Source: Trogon surrucura | Lineage: Eukaryota; Chordata; Aves; Trogoniformes; Trogonidae | Length of the DNA stretch: 64,000 nucleotides | Assembly (NCBI GenBank): GCA_020746105.1 | Contig: CM036619.1 | Location: 72,033,635 to 72,097,634 of the forward strand | Direction: 5' to 3' | Part shown: piece after piece, positions 1 to 12,800 of the stretch | How positions within the stretch are numbered: the first letter of the stretch is position 1 | Layout of the letters: each line of letters begins with the position of its first letter | Position numbers and translations under genes: made by a program | Notes under the pieces: model-generated | The model's input: only the letters and a program-made list of their open reading frames with translations | Told to the model about the DNA's origin: nothing | Databases searched by the model: none

Positions 1-756
1 AATGCAATAGTTTTTTCTTTTTTCTTTTTACTTTTTTTTTCTTTCCCTTTCCCCTTCCTTCCTTCTTCTGCTTCTCCTCTTTCTCCCTCTCCCTCTCCTT
101 CTCCTTCTCCTTCTCTTTTCCTAACAAAACCATGTAAAAGAGCCTGTATATCTGCCAAACTCCAAGTCCCATCTCTGCAACATGGGAGTTTCTGAAATTC
201 TCAGAAGTCCATGCCAACTGTCTGTCTCAGGTTGATTTGTTTGAAGGAAAGTTTGAGAGCAATAGTAACAAGTTGTTTTTTTTTTAATCTGGGCCAATCA
301 GGGGTAATCTCATTCTTAGAAATTGCTGAGCCATCCTTTTAAAACCTTCTCTAAAAGATACAATGAAATAAATCAGCCTCGGGCAAACACTTGGCATGGA
401 AAATTTCAGTTTGTAGGGTTAATGCTTGGCAAAGTTAGCAGTCATGGAGACTGTGGGCTACCAGCTTTCATGTAACCATCAGAAATAATGGGGACCAGTG
501 CAGACTCTACAGCTGGGAAAGCGATGTGATAGGAGTCACCTTGCAGGACAAGGTATTTAATCTGTCCTGACTTCTATTAACAACCTAAGGACTTTGTGAT
601 GTAGTGACAGTGTTGTCCAGTAAATCACTGGGTAACTACTAACCACAAGGCTGAAAAGGAACCTCAGCCAGTACATCTTTTACAGAAGCATGCACCAGCT
701 TTACTTCATAGTGGAAAGTGAGATCACAATTTTGAAGAGAAAAATAAAATACTTAC
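1..756 (-). other. INO80C: INO80C intron 4, partial
   Basis: Non-coding. The first 120 bases are a C/T-rich tract on the plus strand (a purine tract in the transcript). The rest is unremarkable AT-rich sequence with no recognised repeat. The acceptor and last exon are not in view. Confidence 0.85.
14..120. repeat. Polypyrimidine low-complexity tract
   Basis: A nearly pure C/T stretch on the plus strand moving from T-runs to CCTTCC and then CTCCTT/CTTCTC units. It reads as GA-rich in the INO80C transcript. It is a simple sequence repeat of the kind able to form triplex DNA. Confidence 0.85.
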
Positions 757-824
757 CGGAAGTCCTGAAATGTCTGAATATTTCTTGGCAGGCTTAAAGG
801 AAGGAGGAGCATCGATATTAAAAT
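757..824 (-). CDS. INO80C: INO80C coding exon 4 (start of the YL1-C domain)
   Basis: Exon of 68 nt: two bases completing the split Tyr codon and 22 codons, leaving in phase 0. The acceptor is a pyrimidine tract ending in CTCTAG (825-830) and the donor is GTAAGT at 756-751. The peptide is [15 protein letters not shown] then SDISGLP. Human has [22 protein letters not shown], so four positions differ. This is the first half of the YL1-C domain; the remainder falls in the exon that is off the left edge. Confidence 0.96.
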
Positions 825-3800
825 CTAGAGAGAAGCAAAAGGACACATTCGGTGTGCTATATATATTTTAAAATGTAAACCCAAAATGTAAATAGGTATC
901 AATATGTCTTTACAATGCTGCCTTTACTTTCTGAGGTCTCTATTAACTAGCAACACCAAGACAAAGAAATATGAAGCAGAATTACCTCTGAAAACAGCCT
1001 GTTAGCACTGTAAACAACAGCCTGGTTCTGCTTACCTCTCTAGTATAAGCTCTCCAAGCAGAACTGCCCTCCCCATAAGGAAAAATGTGACAGTTACTGG
1101 AAATGTGTTAACTTCTTCCAAGGCTAAATGAATTCCCTTGCAGTCAGTTATTTACCAAGAATAGCCATTATCATACGCATGCTGTATGTTAAGACCACGA
1201 AACATTGCTCAAGATTGCAGCTCTGAAATACTATAATCCAGAAAAGCAAAGTAATCTTTTAAATCAGTTAAATCTTTAAGCATGTACCATTTTAAGCCCA
1301 GTCAATGACCTAGAAAATTGTCTGCATGTTTAAATTAAATGATGGAAATTGCTGTTCTTTGGTGCCCTTTAGATAGCAACTCTCATTCATAAATGCTTTT
1401 AAGATACAGTTGGCATGCTTAAGTAACTAAAACCCCCATTTCGGATGTTTACAAAAATATCTTGTACCTGATTCACTTCTTTCCTCCTTCCTGATCTCCT
1501 TTGCACCTCATTCAGATGCTATGATTAATTCAGATGCTCCATCCATATCAAATTACTAACTAATCATCTCACAATTCGAAAGACACTAATGCCACAGAGA
1601 GATGGTTTTAAATATGTAACTGAATTTCTTTTCCCCTCTTCTTCAGAAAAAAAAATAATCCTGTGAATTTACAGTTGCAAACAGAACATAATAGAAATAG
1701 CAACATCAGCAGATTGTCAGTTACAATAGCCAGGAACACACAGTAATCTGCATTTTTCTGTAACAGTTGCATCTAAGACACTTCAAAAAACAGCGGGCTA
1801 TTTTTGGACAAAGCACCAAGTCTCACAAAAAGTATATGCATATGCTCAATTCTGAAATGCCTCCACTTTCTTAAGTAAAGTCTGAGGATCAAATTCTGCC
1901 TCCAGCTATGTTCAACAGTATCCTACTTTACAAGTAGACTTGAAGTGTATCTCGATTAAGGCCACTATTGTAATTTTGCTCCTGTAGATACACACCAGCT
2001 AGGAGTGCTCATCAGAACTGCGAACAGTGTAGTTTTAGCTGTGCTGAACTAAATAGGGGGATGTAGAATTTAAATCTCCCAAGAATCTAGGATAAGGAGC
2101 TGGATAGGAAGCTTGGGCTGAGGTCTAATCTACTGTAGGTATGTGGCTTAGCAGAATCTATTTGAAAATAGTTCAGATATAGCTAATCAAGCAGGAGCCA
2201 CCCGTCAGGCAACATTTGGGCTGTACACAGAGCAGCAGGCTCCTCTGCAGTGAACAGGCGACAAAAACCTGATGGCAATAAGAAGTTTCTGACCTTGTTT
2301 GGATAAATACACTTCCTTTATTAAACTCTCTCCTCAAATGTATCTGAACTTTGTCACAATACTTGAAATTATTGGCCTCCCCTCCTTTCCACTTAGGGCT
2401 AGTGAGTGTGATTGGACTACTCTTAAATCTACTACTGGACCCTGTTTAAGCAGGATACTGCATGCACTGATGAAATAATTTAGGTTTGTTTTAAAGAAAG
2501 TTATTTGTGTGGATTTTATTATTTATAAATACATGCAAAGAGTCTAAGCAGCTTACAGCTAGGATCATTTAGTTGCCATGGCAATGCCCTTTCAGAAGCA
2601 AGAATTTGTTTCAGGTTCTTCCAAGTTCTGTTTTTCTTGCCAGCTGCTGCTCCACCAATGCCAGAGTGCTAGAATTAAAAATATGGTGTTTAGAGGAAAA
2701 AAATAAATAAAGAAAAGTATTTCAGAGTGTGACACTTATATTTCATAGTCTTTCTGATACATCTTGTCTTGTCAGGAACTATTTGTTATCCTCACTTATT
2801 TCATCAGCAGGCTAATATACTGTACACTTCAATCTTAGCTGCAAGAAAAATAAAGCTTTTTGGACTGTGTGAAAGTTACTATGTTTCTGATTAACTGAAG
2901 GAAATTAAAATCTACCTTTTACATGGAAATAGAAAATCAATGTGGTTAGGTTTAGCCTAAGATTACAGGATTCTGTATGTACTTCCCATCATATTAGAAC
3001 TTATTACTATGAAGTTGTGTCTAAAATTGTGATTACACGGCTGAATTTTCTCTCTCCTTTTTATGGCATATTACAGGTACAGCACTTGCTCTTTTACAAA
3101 TTATCCATGACTGTAGAAAATACAATTGATCTTGCAAAATGTAATGAATGCTATGGAAAACTTTCTGGAAATTTTATTTTTCTTTGAAAGGATAGAAGAC
3201 AGACAAATAGAAAAAACGAGTAATAGAATGTTGGCTGCCAAGACAATTTTGCATTTTGAAAGGTACACTAATGGAAGGCTTGCCACAGGTACTATAATGG
3301 TAGTTTCAATTATCAAATGTGTTTGCTACAGAGTAATTTATTTATGTCCCTCCAGAGACAGAAGCTGCACAACATACTGTACTACTTCTAAATGATCAAA
3401 GGACACAGATTTACAGCTTTACTTCAGGACATAAGATGTTCTTACAGTTGGGGGATTGTTATTTCTGTTAATAATTACTACCTGTCACATCAGTCTCATC
3501 AAAACTCAGTGAAGCACTGCAGACACACTTTTGCTGTGATTGGTTTACAAATTAGCCCATTAAATTGCTGATAAGGATAGGAGGAAGGAGAGAGCTCTTT
3601 TCTGTAGATGTTAAGATATACTCAGAAAAAATGCTCATGAGCTGATGATATATTGGGTTTTGGCAATGGATATCCAATATAGAAAGTACATGCAAATGCT
3701 TGCTCTGAGAGTAACACTTTGGTAATGTACAGATCCTTGTAAAATAGAGACTCCTGGAATACGAGATGAAAATAGATGTAATATCACATTACTAATTCAA

Positions 3801-6800
3801 ATTCATGACATGATTTCCCCACGAACCATTACATAATGTTTTTTTCAGTAACATGGGTTCTTAAAAACAGCTATTGAGATTACATGAACTTATGCCTCCT
3901 AGGAACAGGGTCGAGTATCACTTTACATACCTACAATTAAAAGGCAATGACTGCCAAGCGCAAATGAACCAAACTACCTCTGTACTAGTGAGGTTCAGGG
4001 TAAGCTGGAGCTTGGACATTGCTCTACACAAGTGTCAGAAGGTCGTCTTCTCCTTCCCCATTGCCAAGGCATGCAAATTCCATTCAGGAAGTTCAGAAAA
4101 AAGGTAGTGTACCCTCTGCAGTAAGCTAACAGTTCAAACCTGGCCGTATTTATGAGAGACAGACATTACTTGATTTATTTTCTTCCTTTTAAGGCAAATT
4201 AAGCTGGAGGGATGCAAAAAGTCATCCAAATTGTTACTATCCATTAATACTGTCAAAAGCTCAAAAACTCAATATATTTCTTCTCAAATTAGTTACTGTA
4301 CTGGGGAGAGCAGTTTCATGTTTATATTGTAACTGTTATTTCTGCAGCACTTGCCATTCATTATTATTTCAAGCATGTAGATGTTAGTACTGCCTCTCTG
4401 GAAATGACGATGTCCCTCTAAGAACTGAAGGATCAGCACAAGGCCTCCTGGCTATTTAAATCCTACAGGGAAGCTACATGGAATGCCTGTGGGTGCAAAC
4501 AGAGCTTTTCCAATAAACCCACACTTCTCTAAGATGCTGGTACTCACTGGAAGATTGGAGTGAGCAAAGCATGCAGTCCTTTGAATGCCCCTCTCATTGA
4601 TGGGAGTCGTCTGCAAAGCACACATAGTGACTTGCTAGTCAGAGATTAATTTTATACCCCCTGCCAAACCTGTGCTTAGCGCACTGTGCAGTGCCCGATT
4701 ACTTGGGTTTTATGCTGTGGGATATTGTATCTTACTCATACAGAATGAAATCTGGGATAAAATCCTTCTTTCTAAGTACTGGCTTAGGACCAGCAGTCTG
4801 AGAAGTTTGCTTGTCTAGGAAGCATTTGTACAGCGTGCCAATGAGTTGGCCCTGGCACAGCAAGATAAAAAGATATTAAAACCAAACCCAGCAGTTACAG
4901 CATTCCTAGCTGTAGCCTTCCTTACCTTCTCCCTCAGTTTAAACCTCAAGAGTGTTTCAACAGCCTGTATTTCGTCAAGCTGTCAGAGTTTACAGGACTT
5001 CTGAATGCCAGCAGGCCACGCTTCTGGGCAGCACGAAGCATTTGCTTCTAAATCTAGCAATTACTGGAAGAACAGACATCACAGGTCTATTAAATCTCAG
5101 GGATCAGGAGAGGTACAAAATGCCAGTTGCTAGTGACTCGCTGATTTCTAGTTGAATTGCTTTGCGGCCTGCCTTGGCTAGGAACTGGGAGACGGGACTT
5201 TTACATTCACAGTGGTATTAACTGCCTCTCTCTAGCTGTGGTAGTTTGTGAGACAGCATGCCATAAAACTTCTGCACGTACCCTGATCTACCAGGTTTTC
5301 TGACTCTGTTCCAGAATTTAATATAATAGTTCTGTCTCTCGACCAGTGCTATTTTCATGCTACAATATAGTGTGCACTTTGGACCATAGTGTAGCAAGGA
5401 CTTTCTAGCTGAATTTCTTAAAACTTGTTGACCTTTTATTTGGAGTTAAGCTGATGCTGGTAATATTTACAATAGGGTTAAAGAGAATCCTAGTTAATGT
5501 TTTATTTGAAGAGTTTAGAATTTCAGATTATTAAAATAATATACTTACGATGAAATTTGGATCTTTAAATGGTAATGGCTTGATAGTTGTTTCCACTGAT
5601 CCTGTGCTGGAGTCTGTGTTCAGAAATTTGTTTTCATTCATGGCCTCTCCACCTGCACTCTGAAGAAAAAAATACAATCTTACTGCTTGCTACTCTGAGC
5701 AAGTTTAACCAGAGACTGAGCCATCTGCTATATTACCTACCTGTTGCCTTTCTAGCCTTCCTATCTTTTGAATCTTTAAAGATGTTTGATGTCAGCAGTG
5801 GGAAAACAGAATATTTGTCAAATAGTTTACAGCTGACACATAAAGGGAAGGAGGGGAATAGCGGCCAAAGCCTAATGAGTAAAAACAGCATCAAGTTTAT
5901 TTCAGTATTAATGAAAGCCATCTCTAGAAATTGCAAGACGGTATGTGAAACCTGAAACAGCAATGAACATTGAATTTATTTCAGAATGCTCTGTATTAGA
6001 GCATTAACAGGAATAAATAAAATTTCTAAAAAGGTTTTTTTCAAAGTTCTAAAGAAAAATTCATTAATGAGTTTATTCTCTATTCTTGGCTTCAATCGTG
6101 CTGAGTGAGAACTGAGAAAAAACCCCAACTTTATTATATATATTATTTTTGTATATAAGCCTCACAAAATCTACATGGGTACTAGTTGGTGTTTTCTAAG
6201 CTTTTCTTTATGGTTTATTTATTTAGCAGGAGGAGCAGTTGGAGGAGGGGTGTGTGTGATTGGAAAGCTAAAAAAGTTCTGTGGCAGTCTAAGCAATTTC
6301 TCATAGTTCTGCATGGCTGAGTTTACGTTTTTTTTTTGTTTTCTGAGCACCCTGTAAGTCTCCACAACTAGTCCATGCTGTATATACATAAATGTTCCTC
6401 GTGAAACCCTGATCTATACTGAAGCCAGCAAGAATTTTGTCATTGACTTCGGCGGTTCTATCAAAAAGATTTCATACCTTGATTCTCTCTTGAAGAACAA
6501 TAAGCTTGGCTAAAAGCTGTATCAATATTTACTGAACAGGGTGTTTCTTTATCTTCAGGCAGATAATACTCAGAACAAAAAAAAAGTCTTCCTGTAAAAA
6601 CCTGTACTGCAAAACCTTCTGTGTTGATACAGTCCTCTTTTAAGTAGGAGAAAAAAGGATTGTTATTATTGAATTAGGGGAAAATCTCTAGAAACTGAGA
6701 CTATATAGCAAAGGCCATGATTCAGCATATCCTTCTCTGTGTGATTACAAGGACAGGGTTTGTGTTCTTAACTACATGCAGAAGTAATTACAGGATTAAG

Positions 6801-9800
6801 ATAACTTGGCAAGTTGAACTTTTCTTTGGGGAAACAGATCAGTTATTCAACAGTGCCTGTTTTTAACATAAAGAGAGGACTTAAATATTCAAAGTATGGT
6901 ATAAAGAGGCATTCAACCAAAATAGTCATGTTCCTAGTGTCTTATTAAAATGAAATATAGTAATAGAGATTATCTATATTCAAAACAACAGACAGTTCAC
7001 TGTAAACTCAATGTACAGGGTATACTGCCATAATAACAGCAGTGGAAGCAACCCCAAAGTTTGTAACTTAAACTTGATTCTTCCCTTGCTGAGGACAACG
7101 TTAAAAGGCAGTGACTGTCAGAGAAACAGAAAGTATACAGACGGATGTTTAGAAACACGCATTATGTGACAGTGAGCAGAGAAAATGTCTTCAGCAATCC
7201 TGAGTGAAGTGGCTTTATACGAGTTATTAGGTTTCAAACTATATTCTCGAACATGCATACTTCCATCATTTTGGATTTCAGCAGCAAACATTGAAGTCCA
7301 TCTTCAAAAAGACAGGTCCTGAGATGCAAGATTATTTTTGATGAATAAATTATCTCCGATACTGCTCATTATCAGTGTAAATTCTCTAAGTGAAGGAATC
7401 AGGACTCACAGTTATTCTTTAACGCGTTCTTGCCTTTTATTTGGCACCATTTGGTCAATTTTATATTCAATCCAAGAGCTTTTTATTAATTAATTACCAC
7501 TTTTGCCCCTTCAGTGATCCCCTCCTAAGTATTCAGGTGTTTATGAAACAGGTTTTGAGTAGCATTTCAACAATATCTCAAGAGAGTATCTAGCATTTTG
7601 AGATGGAACAAATACAAATGGCTAACAGTAAAGGGAAAGAAGCTTCCTTATACATATAGTCCTTAATTTCTGCCAGTGGGTACATTTACATATTGTACTC
7701 AGTGTCTGCAGTGAGTTTTTCTGTGTGGATTCAGTGCTAACCTTGCTGGTCCACTGGGAAGGAAAGTAAGGAACTGTTCCTGGCAGGACAATTCCTGATG
7801 TCAATTCTACATGTCATTTTTGCCTGGACCAACCCCTAAGCAATTTCAGGTATTAGTGCTGCTAAGAGTCAGGACAAGTCACGTTACAGGCCACCTGCTA
7901 ATTTTGTTTGTCCCAGTATCCCTTGCACAGCGTACAGAGGCAGCAGGATGTGGAGCAGCAGCTGCTGCTTATTTGGGCCATGTGGACACTCAAGTCATCC
8001 TCCCTTCCCACTGAGACAGAATGCCAGCCGTAGCTCCTGGATCTGTCACGGACAATTTGAGAGCAGTGGTTTCCTCTCCAAGGCAAAGGGAGCACCCTCG
8101 CGTGCAGGACCATAAAGCAGCTTGCATACCATAGTGGTATGCATACCATAGTAGTATGCAATTGTTACCATGATTTCAGACCTCTGTGATAGACTGAGAA
8201 GCAAGTAAGATGAGTACTATGATTCCAGTTAAATGCTGGGAACGGAGATAAAGACATACTGCCAGAGGCATGCCAATTCCCTCACTCAGCATTGCTTGTA
8301 TGAAAACTCTGAATTTTAGCAGTAGCACTGTGGAAGACAGATACTCAGCTAATGTGCTTTTCTTTTTGGAAAAACATTAAAGAGTTGAGCAGAAGCACTG
8401 CTTCCAGAATAATGTGCTACTGCACACAGGAGTGAATGCCACCAAGCACAGAGCTTTGAAATGTTCTTTCTGTGCAGCCTGCAGAAGTCTCAGTTGATAT
8501 CCTCAGCAGTTTTATAGCCACAAACTGAAAGTGTCTCAACAATCTACAAATCTACCCAGTCTATGTTTTAAAATGCCAGGATTTAAAGCACATGAAACAT
8601 CTTTTAATGTTTCAACTTTGTTTTTCAAAAGTTTTTTAAAAGGAAGGGGGAGATGCCAAATGAAATTTAACCAATGTGGATCTACCTTTGTACTGCAAAC
8701 CTCACATTTCCTGAAAGTGAATAATACAGTAATAATACAAAACATTATTTACAACCTGAAAGAAGGTTCCTCAGTGAACAGTTACTATACGGTAAAGGTA
8801 ATCTTTTAATTTTTAATATTAGTTGAACAAATCTCTCCCAGATGTCCTGGTTTGCTCGGTCATTTAGTTTGGAAGACAGTTCGTTTTTCACCGTCACGCA
8901 TTGGGGCAAACAAACAGGAATGAACTCAAATCCCCTTTGTAGTCCTATGAAGCGAGATGGTCTTGTAAGCGTGGCGAGGAAGTGCCTGTCACCGGGGAAC
9001 ACACACAGCTCAGCGTGTGCTTTAACCCCCAGTGACGTGTGGGGCAGCTTCCCCTTCCTGCTCAAGGCACAATCAGTCCCCGGCACATTTTCTCTACCCA
9101 GCCAGGCTCTTGGCTAACTCCCTCACCCGCCGTGTCCTAGGGTAATCCCAAATGCTTTGCTCTAAGGCTGGAAAGAAAGCGTAACCATGGGCTAAAACTC
9201 TCAGTAGCTTCTTTACAGCTTCTTTTTAACTGATCTTGTAATGTAAATATCCTTTATGGGGAGCTCAATATACATTTCAAGGAGAGAGACAGTGAAGCTG
9301 CTTTTAATGTGCACTTTATAACTAAATTGTGTCTTTTAAATGGTGGTTTATGTAAGTAGGGCTACAAGGAATTTGTGCTACCATAGTCACTAAGCAGTAT
9401 ATGTTTTTCTCTATGGGCTGTTGAATATTATAACCACAAAGACTTTGGTGTGGTTTACGTTTACACAGCACATCTGCACTGGCAAATGACGGTGTGATTT
9501 CAGTACAGCTGAACATGCTCATGCTAGTTTTACCCCAAATAATGTTAAAGATGGCACTTAAGCTGTCAGTAACCATGTTCATCCTTTCCCATCAACTCTT
9601 CCTCTGTGTGTTAACCTCCACCGAAGTCCATGTGGCCACCACTCCTCATGTTACCTCCCTCTGTTCTCCTCTTCCCAGGATCCCCCTTAGCCAGGCACAG
9701 AGCAACCCTGGCTGGAGTGGCATGTTTTAAAAGCTGTAGACAGTGAGTCAAAGGCTTCTTACAGGACCACTTGTGCAATTTTATTCCCTCAATGAAGTTC

Positions 9801-12800
9801 TGTTTGTGTGCTTTAGCTGAATTTTAACCGCAACCACAGTGTGACAGGTTGGCAACCTCCACTCCTCCTGCGATAGCGATGGGTGCTGTTTCTTTTCTGC
9901 ATTTCTTTTCACAAGACTATCTACGAAGTATTCCATGCACCCCAGCTGGGTGGGACCTAAGCCTGCCTGTTATGTCCTGGGACTGGGTGGCAGTCACCAG
10001 GGGAGGAAGCTGGCTGAGGACTTCACTTGGTTAGCAGATAGCAAAAATTTGAGAGAGAGCAAAGAACTGAGGCAAACACTTGGGAGTCCCAAGAGGTTTG
10101 TTGGAAAAGCAGCCAAGTCTGGGGAAGAGACCTGAGCTAAGCTTTGCCACCTTAACACTAGTTTCTTTTGAATAAAGCCAAACCCCAGGAATGAGCCTAG
10201 GTTGGACCCTACTGTATGTGCTGTCTGTAGTGGGAGAAAACACACATTGGGAGACTGCCTATTCACATACTACTTCCAGTCTTAGGTTTTGGTAGATCTA
10301 TTAATGTTTTCAATATATTCCGTTCCAAATTCCCTACCGCAGATGTATTGGTTTTCACATGATTTCCAAAGGTTGCTCCATCTGTCTGGTTTTATTTAGA
10401 GAGAGGACAAGCAAAACGTTTAGACCATCGAAGCTGAATTCTTTGGTTTGGCTATTTCTAGGTGGAATCAGCATTGTGGGGTCTGGGATGAGTGCCTGTG
10501 ATGGGACTAAATACCAGGTGGAATTAGCTTATTATGAAAGTGCTTGTCTGAATCATTCCTTTTTTTTTTTTTTCCTTCCTTCTTTTCCCCAGCAAAGATT
10601 AAAACTGCGTAACAGAATAACTGATACATGCTAAACTATCATTTCTTACCTTTTTACTTTTGGATTATATTCTATAATATTTTTTCATTGTTTTAGACTA
10701 GTAAGATTTTATGAAGTATAAAAAACGTTAAAAATCTGAAACACAGAAGTTAAAGATGTGAATTTGTGCATTTCTATCATCCTATCACTACATACCATGC
10801 ATGTCATGGCTTCAGAAAAAAAAAAACGGATTTGCACATGACTGAAGATATGCTAGGATTGTCAGTGGCCATTTTCACTAGATGTTACAGTTTTGCATGA
10901 TAAAACAGAATTTTAAAAGTAAGCAAACTGAAGAGTGTGTTGTTAAAGCAAAATTTAAATGCATAAATAAATACAGTCATAACTGGAGTTTCTAGTTTAA
11001 GGGAGCAAAACCAATAGTGTAAACATTTCATTCGTTAGTTGGTTTTAACGCTATTTGAGTACAGCAATTGTAGATGAAGGTGATTAAATATGTAGGGATT
11101 TGTTTGGTTTTGTGTCTGTGTTCAGTATTTCTGATATTCCAGCTTTGTCTCAGAGTGATGACTAGGGGCTTGTATATCACTATTGAAAAATAAGTAATAA
11201 GAGGGATCTGGTTCTAAATCAAGCCCTTGCACTTGGGGATAACTTTGCTCCAAATGCCCACCTTGGCTCGGTAAGGAACCCACTTGTCTCCAGCCTTTGT
11301 ATATGTAGTTCAGTAAATAGTTTAAAGTATTTTTACTTACTTCTGGCAACTGATTTTCATAATCACAGCAATATAACAGTGACGTTCTTAATGTCATTGG
11401 CCCAGTTGTTTTAACTCAGCCTCAGTAATGGTATATATCTAATTAATCCTTTAATAGGTTATTTCTTAAGCAGCAACATCCAACTTGTAGCAACTCACTC
11501 AGCTTTTAGCTGTGTATAAGTTCTGTGACATCCTGATGAAGCTCTGGCATGCAGCCAGAGAAGAAAATGGTAATTTATAAAATCGATGGATAATACCTGT
11601 ATTTTCACTAGCAGCCAATTACAGTGAGTGAGAGTGCCATGTGGAAACAGAGCACAGATGTCACTAGATGACAGCAGCGATGCTATGAGCAGACTTTACA
11701 GAACTGGGAGAAGACTTTGAATGTCAGCTATTTAACAGTCACAGCTAATACTGCTCATACTGGAACATATATTAAGCTGTTTGATTAATATATTAGCTCT
11801 GACTGTATAACAAGCTTGGCACAGGCTCTTGCACATTCTGAATATATAATTCATTTAACTTTGTATGATGACATGACAGGAGCCATTAAAACTCGAACAC
11901 GTACACTATGGCAGACAAAAAGTCAGCTCTTCACATTGCCGGGAACAATTCGCAGAGAAAGGTGTCAGAACTAGACTGCTTAAGCTCGAGTTAAGATGAT
12001 AGCTACAAAATATCATCGATGTTATTAGTGTAGCCTATTTCTGAAAACAAACTCACTGAAGACTCAATAACAATGTAAAGTTGAAGCAATAGCACTCTCC
12101 TGAACAAGATTAACTCCATGTCCGTGAGAGAAAGGTTTGCTGGAAAGACTTACTCAGTAACATGTATAAACATGTCTTCCCCATCTGTTTGCATTTTACT
12201 GGTTCTTGGATTCAGCAGGAACAACTTTTTCGCTCTTTCTTTCCACTCACTAAAATGAAGCCCAATACAGTTTCTCCAGCCTTTTTTCTCTCAACACTTG
12301 GATACATGGTACCATTGTAGGAATGTTCTCCCTTCACGGAATGTCCTACCTTATGCTGAGGTAGGACAAAAAAAACATTTCAGCTTGAAAATATTCAAAT
12401 GCCAGGAAGGAAAAAACCTAAGGAGATCGTAGGGAGGTGGGTGTCGGTCTGTTCTCCCAAGTAACAAGCAATAGGACAAGAGGAAATGACCTCAAGTTGC
12501 TCCAGGGGAGGTTTGGATTGGATATTGGGAAAAATTTCTTCAGAAAAATGGTTGTCAAGCATTGGAACAGGTTGCCCAGGGAAGTGGTTGAGTCACCATC
12601 TCTGGGGGGGGTTCAGAAGATGTGTAGATGTGGCACTCAGGGACACAGTTTACTGTGGACCTGGCATTGCTAGGTTAACAGTTGGACTCGATGATCTTAA
12701 AGGTCTTTTCCAGTCTAAATGATTCTATGATTCTATGGTCCTAATCTTGCATATTCATGGCAAATTTTGTTCCACGTGGTACTGAAAAACTCAACTTACT

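Noticed and set aside
2942-3395. Overlapping 70-90 codon frames in INO80C intron 2
   Set aside because: AT-rich, no codon bias or known motif, and they overlap on both strands.
8842-9190. Avian LTR starting TGTCCTGGTTT
   Set aside because: Only the first bases agree with a known LTR start; no TATA-like region, matching end or target-site duplication found.
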